A model generated the notes under the pieces. It made no database searches and was not told the DNA's origin. It saw only the letters and a program-made list of their open reading frames with translations. DNA of 5,914 nucleotides, from positions 33,210 through 39,123 of the forward strand of contig NHBP01000061.1 in NCBI GenBank assembly GCA_002168195.1, in the 5' to 3' direction. This document shows, in pieces, positions 1-5,156 of the stretch (its first letter is position 1; the number at the start of each line of letters is the position of its first letter). The stretch comes from Planctomycetaceae bacterium TMED10 (lineage in GTDB: Bacteria; Planctomycetota; Planctomycetia; Pirellulales; UBA7805). The position numbers and the translations under genes are program-made.

Positions 1-26
1 CGTCCCTGAACTTTGAAAACGCTTGC

Positions 27-90
27 CAGAAGGGCCCACCGAGTTTGAGTCGCTTGAAACCATGGGCAACGCAAGCCGTTGGGCCTTCTG
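27..90. repeat. Imperfect inverted repeat, large loop
   Basis: CAGAAGGGCCCA (27-38) and TGGGCCTTCTG (80-90) are reverse complements apart from one extra G in the left arm, giving an 11-bp stem with one bulge and a 41-base loop. The loop contains GCAAGC (71-76), which is complementary to GCTTGC (21-26) just outside the left arm. The two pairings cross, so they would form either a pseudoknot or two exclusive states. Confidence 0.5.
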
Positions 91-122
91 CACGCGGTGT
101 CTTGCTTAAAATGGTCGACATA

Positions 123-143
123 TTGCTTGCATGTTGCTTGCAT
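123..143. repeat. Direct repeat TTGCTTGCAT x2
   Basis: The 10-mer TTGCTTGCAT occurs at 123-132 and 134-143, separated by one G. Each copy contains GCTTGC, also found at 21-26. The spacing of one helical turn fits a protein-binding direct repeat, but no gene start follows closely and no regulator is encoded nearby. It does not resemble a DnaA box. Confidence 0.5.
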
Positions 144-162
144 AGATAAACAAACACGGTCT

Positions 163-180
163 TTTCCCCTAGCGGGGAAA
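163..180. terminator. Perfect 7-bp hairpin, possible transcript end
   Basis: TTTCCCC (163-169) and GGGGAAA (174-180) form a perfect stem with the tetraloop TAGC. Neither strand has a proper T-run after the stem, so this is not a canonical intrinsic terminator. It could be the 3' end structure of a transcript entering from the left, or a simple dyad. Confidence 0.3.
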
Positions 181-214
181 CATGCCAGCCTCTGTTTTAA
201 TACATCCGGACATG

Positions 215-247
215 CCTCACCACAACCCAATATGTGAAGGGGTGAGG
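215..247 (+). promoter_or_regulatory. Hairpin that would mask a Shine-Dalgarno site
   Basis: CCTCACC (215-221) is the exact reverse complement of GGTGAGG (241-247), and ACA (222-224) can pair with TGT (233-235). The right arm is the best Shine-Dalgarno-like stretch nearby and lies five bases before the ATG at 253. In an RNA from this strand, the stem would hide the ribosome-binding site of the small gene that follows. Any role as a thermosensor or translational switch is inference. Confidence 0.3.
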
Positions 248-252
248 TTCAG

Positions 253-548
253 ATGAGGAGAAACACCCGTTCACTCTCCGGAGATATTTTGATAGACTCA
301 GAGAACAGTCGATTTTCCCCTCCTTTCTGCGTGGTCTTTGGCCCCGCTCACCATTCTCACCTCGAGGTAATCCCTTGCGAACCGAACAAGAAATCGCGCG
401 AAGTTGGTCAGGACTTTTCAATGGACAGGATTTAAATGATCAAATACTCGATCAGGCAGAGGATTTGATCGGTGCCTTGCGTCCGGAGAGCCCCTTACGA
501 CATCGACTCGACGCGGAGCTTGCAGAATTGCGACAGAAAGTCACGTAG
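253..548 (+). pseudogene. Small hypothetical gene, apparently frameshifted or with a non-ATG start
   Basis: The frame ending at TAG 546-548 is open back to 246 (100 sense codons). It reads like a soluble protein: it begins SDEEKHPFTLRRYFDRL, and its last 57 residues are helical in character, rich in D, E, Q and L (for example DQILDQAEDL and RLDAELAELRQKV). It has no in-frame ATG or GTG. The only well-placed ATG (253) has a GGTGAGG Shine-Dalgarno five bases upstream but lies in another frame, which ends at 435. One missing base after that ATG (ATGGAGGAG becoming ATGAGGAG) would explain this. Alternatively translation starts at TTG 375, six bases after GAGGT (364-368), giving a 57-residue protein. 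I recognise no family. It converges on the gene at 616-1875. Coding status is inferred from amino-acid pattern only. Confidence 0.35.
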
Positions 549-564
549 AAACTAGAAACACTCA

Positions 565-588
565 TGCCGCTCCGGAGAGGGAGTGGCA
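565..588 (-). terminator. Hairpin between convergent genes, probable terminator
   Basis: TGCCGCTCC (565-573) pairs with GGAGTGGCA (580-588), giving nine pairs including one G-U, with the loop GGAGAG. It lies between the + stop at 548 and the minus stop at 616. Read on the minus strand, the stem is followed by a moderately T-rich stretch (AGTGTTTCTAG), so it best serves the gene at 616-1875. It lacks a pure T-run. Confidence 0.45.
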
Positions 589-601
589 ACGTCTGTGCTG
601 A

Positions 602-621
602 CTTGTTAGCGCTTGTTAGCG
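602..621. repeat. Perfect 10-bp tandem duplication at a stop codon
   Basis: CTTGTTAGCG occurs twice back to back (602-611 and 612-621). On the minus strand the second unit contains the TAA stop (616-618) of the beta-barrel-like gene and the first unit repeats it 10 bases downstream, out of frame. Confidence 0.6.
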
Positions 622-1875
622 ATTGACGACAAATCCCACGGTCCAGCCAGTAAACATCATGTCCTGGTTGTCGAGACCCGAATACGGGTTGCCGGGCCCA
701 TCGCTTTTTCCCCGGGCAATACCGTTGGCGAAGTAAAGCCATTCCCAGCCTGCCTCCAGCGCAAATGATTTGGTGATTTCCCAGTTGGCGTTAAATCGCA
801 CATCTCCGGCCGGTGCCCACTTCCACTGATTTACATTGTAGGTCTGTACCGTTCGCGATTCGGGGACCGATGCGACGGTTGTTGGTCCTGATATTACGGT
901 GGGATTAGCTTGAGAGAGCGGAAACCCAAGAGTAGAGCCTGCCGTGGGCGGTGCAGGCGCTTGGACAGGTATTGCCTCCTGAATGGGATACCCGCCGGTG
1001 ATTTGCTGGCGATTGACGGCAAAAAATCCGCGACCCTCGGCCGAAATGGTCCAGCGACCACGCTGACGGAACCAGCGAAGACCAACTTGCGGCCCAAAGA
1101 TCGAATTTTCTGCCATGATGCCTAGTGGGGTGTAGCGTTGAGCCGATGTCAGTCCGGCGACCGTTGTTGGGTCAAAGTCGGGTTCCAATCCCGCGGGCGG
1201 GAACGGACCAGGCCCAAATATTGCGTTCAGTTGGGCATTCCCAGCATTGTAGTTGAAAGAATCTTGGGCTTTGATCGTTGTGAAGCGACCGCCGAGGAAC
1301 ATTTCCACGTGGCTACCGCCCTTGCCCTGCCCATGCAGGGGTTTGAATCGCCACAGTTTGGAAAATTCGAAACTCGTAAGGCTCCCAACATTCTCAGCTT
1401 TTCCGTTGGGGTACGGTTGTGTGGTCACTGAGGGCACATCAATGATCGGGCCTCCGCCCGTCGGGTCGATGCCCGAGGGGTTGAGTGTAAGCACATCGCG
1501 TTGCCGATCGGTCGGTTCATCGTACACATTCGGTCCGTTGATCCGCATGAATTCGCCTATCCAGCCATTATTCGTTTTCGACATGTAACCGAAGTCAATC
1601 CGAGTCCCGGTGGTGCGGTCCAGTTTGCCCGGTTGCACCGCTGTTTTCGGCCGGTTGACCCACAGGTGGATCCGATCATAGGAAAAGAAAAATCCTGTGT
1701 TTGGCTCAATGCCGCCACCGTACGAGCTGATTTCTGCAGGGGCAAAAGGTTGCCAATCCTGGGTGAAGTCCAGCGGTCCGAAGGGCTGAAAGCGTTGGGC
1801 GTAGCTCATTGATACGGGAAGGAGCAAAAGTAGCAGCCCCCCGACAAAAAAAGCCCGCACACGAGGATTTAGCAT
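616..1875 (-). CDS. Exported beta-barrel-like protein of planctomycete (BBP7-like) type
   Basis: This 419-residue protein starts with a clear signal peptide: basic MLNPRVR, a hydrophobic core GGLLLLLLP, then polar residues with likely cleavage near SYA-Q (residues 25-27). The mature part opens with a proline- and aromatic-rich stretch and GFFFSYDRIHLWVNRP (61-76). It continues with alternating aromatic and polar segments, glycines, a proline-rich linker (PVQAPAPPTAG) and a C-terminus (MMFTGWTVGFVV) resembling a final outer-membrane strand. No transmembrane helix follows the signal. The pattern recalls planctomycete BBP7-type barrel proteins, a family assigned from general resemblance rather than a diagnostic motif; function (porin or surface structure) is inference. 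ATG 1873-1875 is chosen because it begins the signal peptide, with AAGAGAG about ten bases upstream. The gene stands alone, with a hairpin (565-588) beyond its stop. Confidence is high for the CDS and moderate for the product. Confidence 0.88.
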   Translation of the reverse strand: MLNPRVRAFFVGGLLLLLLPVSMSYAQRFQPFGPLDFTQDWQPFAPAEISSYGGGIEPNTGFFFSYDRIHLWVNRPKTAVQPGKLDRTTGTRIDFGYMSKTNNGWIGEFMRINGPNVYDEPTDRQRDVLTLNPSGIDPTGGGPIIDVPSVTTQPYPNGKAENVGSLTSFEFSKLWRFKPLHGQGKGGSHVEMFLGGRFTTIKAQDSFNYNAGNAQLNAIFGPGPFPPAGLEPDFDPTTVAGLTSAQRYTPLGIMAENSIFGPQVGLRWFRQRGRWTISAEGRGFFAVNRQQITGGYPIQEAIPVQAPAPPTAGSTLGFPLSQANPTVISGPTTVASVPESRTVQTYNVNQWKWAPAGDVRFNANWEITKSFALEAGWEWLYFANGIARGKSDGPGNPYSGLDNQDMMFTGWTVGFVVNR

Positions 1876-1879
1876 GAGT

Positions 1880-2068
1880 TCAACTCTCTTGGGATAGATA
1901 AATAAAACGCGCGTCGTACAAAAAGCGAAAGGACGTTAGACCTCTCACCGTGCCGGTAATATCGGTCAGAGGAGTCATGCCAGTTGAGTAAGAAAGGTAA
2001 AACGGGTCAAAAATACCAGTTGACCCTCTTTGAAATACATTCACAGCATGAGGTGCTGGCGCGATCAT
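1880..2068 (-). CDS. Possible 62-residue leader ORF before the beta-barrel-like gene
   Basis: This minus-strand ORF begins at ATG 2066-2068 with GGGGTGA three bases upstream and ends with TGA at 1880-1882, four bases before the ATG of the beta-barrel-like gene. The spacing suits translational coupling or a leader peptide. Its product (starting MIAPAPHAVNVF) is rich in aromatic residues but has no signal peptide, domain or recognisable family. Its Shine-Dalgarno lies in hairpin 2072-2095, and a terminator-like hairpin (2004-2026) falls within it. It may equally be a chance open frame in an untranslated leader. Confidence 0.18.
   Translation of the reverse strand: MIAPAPHAVNVFQRGSTGIFDPFYLSYSTGMTPLTDITGTVRGLTSFRFLYDARFIYLSQES
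2004..2026 (-). terminator. Terminator-like or attenuator-like hairpin on the minus strand
   Basis: GGGTCAA (2004-2010) and TTGACCC (2020-2026) form a perfect 7-bp stem with a nine-base loop. On the minus strand the stem is followed by GTTTTACCTTTCTT, a U-rich tail in RNA, so intrinsic termination is plausible. It lies about 130 bases upstream of the beta-barrel-like start, where it could attenuate that transcript or end one arising further right. Confidence 0.35.
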
Positions 2069-2071
2069 GCG

Positions 2072-2095
2072 TCACCCCGGGAGGATGGGGCGTGA
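2072..2095 (-). promoter_or_regulatory. Hairpin masking the leader-ORF Shine-Dalgarno
   Basis: On the minus strand, TCAC-G-CCCC (2095-2087) pairs with GGGGTGA (2078-2072), eight pairs with one bulged base and an eight-base loop. The right arm is the Shine-Dalgarno-like sequence just before ATG 2068. The arrangement resembles hairpin 215-247, where the arm is also GGTGAGG preceded by G's. Function is inferred. Confidence 0.25.
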
Positions 2096-2129
2096 ATTGC
2101 AGAACAGCTAGGGGATTTTTTGCCCGCAG

Positions 2130-2143
2130 GCATGCTAGCGTGC
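2130..2143. repeat. 14-bp quasi-palindrome, possible operator
   Basis: GCATGCTAGCGTGC is self-complementary apart from one T/G pair and is centred on GCTAGC. It lies about 190 bases before the isomerase-like start and could be a dimeric regulator's site, but no regulator gene is in view. Confidence 0.2.
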
Positions 2144-2190
2144 TGCGTTGATTCGGTTGATATGGTTCCACTTGGATGGAAGTTGTCGTT

Positions 2191-2355
2191 TCAACAGGTC
2201 ACCAACCCATCGACAAAATCGCGTTTACGCGGTGCCACTTCATGGGGCATACTGTCGGTCTGTGCCACCTGCGCAACCTGTGCAACAGCTGCTTTGATTT
2301 CCGCGTCTCCTGCCTTCGAAATTGCGCCTTCATGTTTCGCCTCTCGATCAATCAA
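2191..2355 (-). CDS. Possible small minus-strand ORF antisense to the isomerase start
   Basis: This frame runs from TTG 2353-2355 to TGA 2191-2193 (54 residues). The product is hydrophilic and helix-like: EAKHEGAISKAGDAEIKAA, then VAQVAQVAQ, then HEVAPRKRDFVDGL. The three VAQ copies differ only at third codon positions (GTT/GTG, GCA/GCG), as expected if this frame were selected, though a + frame over the same repeat shows the same property. There is no ATG start in frame. An ATG at 2331-2333 with GAGAGG six bases upstream lies in a different frame. The ORF overlaps the first 24 bases of the + isomerase-like gene. I recognise no family; a chance antisense frame is quite possible. Confidence 0.2.
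   Translation of the reverse strand: MIDREAKHEGAISKAGDAEIKAAVAQVAQVAQTDSMPHEVAPRKRDFVDGLVTC
2260..2286. repeat. Three tandem copies of a 9-base unit
   Basis: CTGTGCCAC, CTGCGCAAC and CTGTGCAAC lie head to tail. The differences fall on two positions three bases apart, a codon-like periodicity. The repeat encodes VAQ x3 on the minus strand or CAT x3 in a + frame. Confidence 0.55.
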
Positions 2356-3144
2356 TTAACAACATACCGCTCGACATTCGAAGAGGATGTCTTTCGCTGC
2401 CTGCGGTTTGGCATTGGCGGAATGGGTGTCTGGCGCCAAAAAATTGATGATTACGGACTTGAAAAAGCCGGCGAACTGCTGAGAGAGTCGGGAATTGAGG
2501 TCTCTAATTTGCTCTGGGCGGGAGGATTTACCGGGAGCGAGGGCCATTCCTACCGCGAAAGTTTGTGGGATGCAGCGCGGGCAATCCGGATGGCCGGTTT
2601 TTTGGATTGTCCGGTGCTGGTCATCTACAGCGGAGGTCGGGGTGGGCACACCACGCGTCATGCCCGTCGGCTACTGACCGGTGGCTTGGCCGCATTGATA
2701 CCGGTGGCTGAAGAGGAAGGGGTTCAGCTTGCGGTTGAACCGATGCATCCTCGATGCGCAAAAGACTGGACGATTCTTACGTCACTTGATGATGCACGGG
2801 AGTTGATCGACGATTTGGGACACCCACAATTGAAGCTGGTCGTTGATACTTACCAACTTGCGGAAGAACTCGATACTCCCGATCGCATTTTGGCATGTGG
2901 CGATCAAATCGGCATTGTTCATTTAGCCGATGCGCGGGGAAATATTTCTCGCGAGCAAAATCGTTGTCCGTTAGGAGTGGGTAAAGTCGATTTCGATTCC
3001 ATCTTCGCCGCACTTGCGCAAATTGGCTATCAAGGATATCTGGATCTGGAACTGTTTGGACAAGATGTTGAGGGCATGGATTATGCTTCTCTGATTGCAT
3101 CGGCCCAATCGATGGTTCAAGAGTGGACCCCCGTTACGGTTTAG
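2332..3144 (+). CDS. Sugar phosphate isomerase/epimerase-type TIM barrel protein
   Basis: This 270-residue protein belongs to the xylose-isomerase-like TIM-barrel (AP endonuclease 2) superfamily, whose members isomerise or epimerise sugars and related hydroxy-ketones, usually with a divalent metal. It starts with a first barrel strand (MFRLSINQLTTYR), followed by GIGGMGVWRQK (28-37) and VSNLLWAGGFTGS (57-69). Likely metal or catalytic residues are E136 (AVEPMHP), D172 (LVVDTYQ), H197 (IVHLAD) and E240 (LDLELFG); NRCPLGVGKVDF (210-221) is the usual late-barrel loop. Length is normal. The frame is open further 5' to an ATG at 2176, but the extra 52 residues are cysteine-rich and unlike the family, so I start at 2332, which lacks a clear Shine-Dalgarno. 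The substrate cannot be told. No sugar pathway gene adjoins it; its 3' end overlaps the convergent propeller gene by 11 bases. Confidence 0.9.
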   Translation: MFRLSINQLTTYRSTFEEDVFRCLRFGIGGMGVWRQKIDDYGLEKAGELLRESGIEVSNLLWAGGFTGSEGHSYRESLWDAARAIRMAGFLDCPVLVIYSGGRGGHTTRHARRLLTGGLAALIPVAEEEGVQLAVEPMHPRCAKDWTILTSLDDARELIDDLGHPQLKLVVDTYQLAEELDTPDRILACGDQIGIVHLADARGNISREQNRCPLGVGKVDFDSIFAALAQIGYQGYLDLELFGQDVEGMDYASLIASAQSMVQEWTPVTV

Positions 3145-4534
3145 AGGACTCGGGAAGTGCTTTTCTATCCGGAATGAATTCAAGGCACACGAGTCGATCT
3201 TGTCCGCGGACATAAAGTAGACCATGGGAGAGAATCGGTGCTGCCCACGCAGGGTACTGGAGCGGTCGCTCGCCCTCGCCAGGATCTTGCTGAAGAAGAA
3301 CCGTTTCGGCCACTTGCTCAAATTTTTCGGGATTTGCTCGCAACAGGCGGAGTTTGCCATACTCCCCGAGGCACACAAAATGGCCATCAACATAGAGCAG
3401 GCTGCATCGTGCAAGATTTTTTTCACTCCATTGCACCTCCCCGGTCTCCCAGTCAATGCATCGCAATTCGGCGTTGGCTGAATGCCGTCCGCTTGAGCCA
3501 TAGAGAAATCCATTATGGTAAATGGGTGTGTTCCAATGCGTCTGCATGGCTTTGCGGCGGGTTTTAGGGGAATCCTGCCAGACCACTTCCACTTTTCCAG
3601 GTTTAAAGTCGAGTAGGCTGCTGCCGGGACCGTACGTCTCGGAAATGAACACGCGATTCCCCGCGACAACGGGGTTGCTCGCATTGACACTTTCCAGGCG
3701 ACTTGCACGCCACGGATAGTGAAAATCCATTTGTCCGTTATCGGGATTAAAGCCGATCAATCCACCGCGGGCAAAAACAAAACACCAGTTTCGCCCCCCT
3801 GCCCTAGCGAGCGTGGGTGACGCATAACTGGCCAATTCATTCGACACTGAGTAAATCACTTTTCCGGTTTGTTTGTCAAATGCCACCACGCCAGTGCCAT
3901 TGCCCTGGACGTCACCCAGTTGTCCGGGCGGAACCGTTGCGGCCTCTTTTTCGCTACCGCCGATCTGGACGATCAATAACTCCCCATGAACGACCGGCGT
4001 GGATCCTACGCCGAAAAAATTCTGAATCACTCCAAATTGATTTTGGGTATCCACTTTCCAGAGCAGTGTTCCATCCGACAATTTCAAACAGTGCAGCATG
4101 CCTTCGGGACCGAAGATGTAAACACGATCATCGTCAATTACCGGGGAACAGCGTGGGCCGTTGCTATAACCATAAAGATCCTCGTACGTGGTATCGTAGG
4201 TGAACGTCCATAGAGCATCCCCTGTTTCGCTATGAAGGCAGCGAAGTCGCGCTTGATTCCCGACACGGTCAAAGTGCAGCAAGCGACCCTTGGCGATCAC
4301 CGGCATCGCATATCCCTCGGCGATCGGACATTCCCAGATTTTAGGCGGTCCTTCCGGCGGCCAAGCGGTCGTAATCCCGGTTTCCGGTGATTTGCTGTTG
4401 CCGCTGGGACCAAGAAAACGGGTCCAATCCACGCCGCTTTTTCGGGTCCCGAGATCGGGAAGCGGCTTTTTAAATTCTGGATCAGTGGCCGGTGTTTGGC
4501 CAATCACCAGGGCGATAGTTAAGATTAATTGCAT
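3134..4534 (-). CDS. Secreted PQQ-type beta-propeller repeat protein
   Basis: This 466-residue protein has a short hydrophobic N-terminus (MQLILTIALVIGQTPA) suggesting export. WTRFLGPSGNSKS (37-49) and WPPEGPPKIWE (58-68) follow, an opening often seen in planctomycete and Verrucomicrobia-type propeller proteins. Blade motifs with the PQQ-repeat pattern (L-x-C/F-L-x-x-x-T/D-G-x-x-x-W) occur at LRCLHSETGDALW (97-109), LHCLKLSDGTLLW (147-159), VVAFDKQTGKVIY (216-228), IGFNPDNGQMDF (260-271) and LRCIDWETGEVQW (357-369), with a last partial blade LVCLEF (448-453). No dehydrogenase catalytic set is evident, so it is probably a scaffold or binding protein rather than a quinoprotein enzyme; function is unknown. 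The start has GGAAAG seven bases upstream and a promoter-like TATAGT at 4573-4578. It converges with the isomerase-like gene and diverges from arfB. Confidence 0.9.
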   Translation of the reverse strand: MQLILTIALVIGQTPATDPEFKKPLPDLGTRKSGVDWTRFLGPSGNSKSPETGITTAWPPEGPPKIWECPIAEGYAMPVIAKGRLLHFDRVGNQARLRCLHSETGDALWTFTYDTTYEDLYGYSNGPRCSPVIDDDRVYIFGPEGMLHCLKLSDGTLLWKVDTQNQFGVIQNFFGVGSTPVVHGELLIVQIGGSEKEAATVPPGQLGDVQGNGTGVVAFDKQTGKVIYSVSNELASYASPTLARAGGRNWCFVFARGGLIGFNPDNGQMDFHYPWRASRLESVNASNPVVAGNRVFISETYGPGSSLLDFKPGKVEVVWQDSPKTRRKAMQTHWNTPIYHNGFLYGSSGRHSANAELRCIDWETGEVQWSEKNLARCSLLYVDGHFVCLGEYGKLRLLRANPEKFEQVAETVLLQQDPGEGERPLQYPAWAAPILSHGLLYVRGQDRLVCLEFIPDRKALPESSKP

Positions 4535-4549
4535 CGAGTGCTTTCCACG

Positions 4550-4577
4550 TTGACACGCTGACTGCGAAGATTACTAT
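4550..4577 (+). promoter_or_regulatory. Sigma-70-like promoter of arfB
   Basis: A consensus -35 TTGACA (4550-4555) is followed after 16 bases by TACTAT (4572-4577, four of six matches to TATAAT). The expected transcription start, about seven bases on, is near 4584, within two bases of the arfB ATG at 4586. The transcript would thus be essentially leaderless. Confidence 0.55.
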
Positions 4578-4599
4578 ACCCTGTGATGCCCGTTGTCAC
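4573..4599 (-). promoter_or_regulatory. Sigma-70-like promoter of the propeller gene
   Basis: On the minus strand, TATAGT (4578-4573, five of six matches) follows GTGACA (4599-4594, five of six) with a short 15-base spacer. The start site would be near 4566, leaving a leader of about 32 bases with GGAAAG near its end. The -10 overlaps the arfB -10 on the other strand by five bases. Confidence 0.4.
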
Positions 4600-5029
4600 A
4601 GCCACGCTTTCGATTCCGGATACTGAACTCGAGTGGAGTTTTTCCAGAAGTAGCGGACCGGGTGGACAGAACGTCAATAAAGTCAGTTCCAAAGCAACGC
4701 TGTTCTGGAATGTGGCAAAATCTCCAAGTCTATCGGATGTTGTCCGGCAGCGTTTTATAGAGGCGTTTCCCAATAAAATAAATAAACAAGGGCAGCTGGT
4801 GCTTTCAAGCCAACGGTTTCGAGATCAGCCCCGTAACGTGCGTGCCTGTCTGGAGAAGTTACACGACCTATTAGCGGAAGTTGAAACGGCCCCTCGGAAA
4901 CGCAAAAAAACGCGCCCCACGCGATCGGCGACTGAACGGCGATTAAGCAACAAACAAGCACATGCGGAAAAAAAACAGCGTCGCCGGCCATTGCGGATGG
5001 ACCATGGAAGACTTCGAGATGATTTTTAG
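4586..5029 (+). CDS. arfB: Alternative ribosome-rescue factor ArfB (peptidyl-tRNA hydrolase)
   Basis: ArfB (YaeJ) enters ribosomes stalled on mRNAs without a stop codon and hydrolyses the peptidyl-tRNA, freeing the peptide. The 147-residue product matches the family (about 140): an RF-like catalytic domain with SGPGGQNVNK (23-32), the GGQ at 26-28, and QRFRDQPRN (76-84). A basic linker and tail follow, with RKRKKTRPTRS (104-114), ATERRLSNKQ (115-124) and KKQRRR (129-134). In this family the tail sits in the empty mRNA channel, and its arginine/lysine pattern matches that of E. coli YaeJ, which separates it from true release factors, as does the absence of a stop-codon recognition domain. Of GTG 4583 and ATG 4586, I chose the ATG. 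No Shine-Dalgarno precedes it and the promoter lies so close that the mRNA is probably leaderless. It is monocistronic: a GC hairpin follows and xseA has its own -10. Confidence 0.93.
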   Translation: MPVVTATLSIPDTELEWSFSRSSGPGGQNVNKVSSKATLFWNVAKSPSLSDVVRQRFIEAFPNKINKQGQLVLSSQRFRDQPRNVRACLEKLHDLLAEVETAPRKRKKTRPTRSATERRLSNKQAHAEKKQRRRPLRMDHGRLRDDF

Positions 5030-5031
5030 CA

Positions 5032-5046
5032 GCCGCGCCTCGCGGC
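5032..5046 (+). terminator. GC-rich hairpin after arfB
   Basis: GCCGCG (5032-5037) and CGCGGC (5041-5046) form a perfect 6-bp stem with the loop CCT, three bases after the arfB stop. There is no T-run after it, so it is either a weak intrinsic terminator or a 3' stabilising structure. Confidence 0.4.
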
Positions 5047-5073
5047 CTCCATGTCCGATGGCCCCTGGCAGGT

Positions 5074-5079
5074 TATAAT
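5074..5079 (+). promoter_or_regulatory. Consensus -10 box upstream of xseA
   Basis: TATAAT at 5074-5079 is a perfect sigma-70 -10. No convincing -35 lies 16-18 bases upstream and there is no extended TG. Transcription would start near 5086, leaving about 70 bases before TTG 5157, or about 38 before GTG 5124. Confidence 0.4.
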
Positions 5080-5156
5080 TCAAAGCGGTTTTTGTTCGAA
5101 GCAACAAGCCTGAATGTCTGGTGGTGTCTAGTTCAGTTGACGATGAGGATTGTGCG

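Larger units (their letters stand above)
1..245. other. Intergenic stretch without a convincing gene
   Basis: I see no supported gene here. One + frame is open from the left edge to about 150 (roughly 48 codons), but its product has no recognisable features and most of it precedes any good start. The stretch does hold structure: the hexamer GCTTGC at 21-26, 125-130 and 136-141, its complement GCAAGC at 71-76, a long inverted repeat at 27-38/80-90 and a perfect hairpin at 163-180. I could not match it to tmRNA, SRP RNA, RNase P RNA or a tRNA, although an unrecognised structured RNA is possible. Confidence 0.5.
1876..2331. other. Divergent intergenic region, 456 bases
   Basis: This separates the minus-strand beta-barrel-like gene from the + isomerase-like gene. 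It should contain both promoters, but no pair of good sigma-70 hexamers stands out on either strand. It holds two hairpins (2004-2026, 2072-2095), a quasi-palindrome (2130-2143), a 9-base triple repeat (2260-2286) and two questionable minus-strand ORFs, described separately. Confidence 0.5.

Noticed and set aside
123..143. TTGCTTGCAT repeats as a replication origin or CRISPR-like array
   Set aside because: Only two copies one base apart, no DnaA-box match, no dnaA/gyrB neighbours and no spacers.
197..421. Minus ORF of 74 codons
   Set aside because: Arg/Ser-rich product without features; overlaps the better + frame.
253..435. + ORF of 60 codons with a good Shine-Dalgarno
   Set aside because: Its product has no recognisable pattern, and the overlapping 0 frame (246-548) looks far more protein-like; it is treated as the mis-framed start of that gene.
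1138..1588. + ORFs of 97 and 111 codons
   Set aside because: Antisense shadows within the beta-barrel-like gene, with no family pattern.
2176..2331. 5' extension of the isomerase-like gene to ATG 2176
   Set aside because: The added residues are cysteine-rich and precede the normal first barrel strand MFRLSINQ, so the family start is at 2332.
2120..2359. + ORF of 79 codons containing (CAT)3
   Set aside because: Cysteine-rich and without features; overlaps the isomerase-like start. The minus VAQ frame looks more natural, though both are uncertain.
2356..2661. Minus ORF of 101 codons
   Set aside because: Antisense shadow of the isomerase-like gene, sharing its codon boundaries.
2971..3708. 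Minus ORF of 245 codons
   Set aside because: It lies in another frame over the end of the propeller gene and the end of the isomerase-like gene; its composition is not natural and both real genes show clear family motifs.
3817..4203. + ORF of 128 codons
   Set aside because: Antisense shadow inside the propeller gene; the PQQ-type blades on the minus strand are unambiguous.
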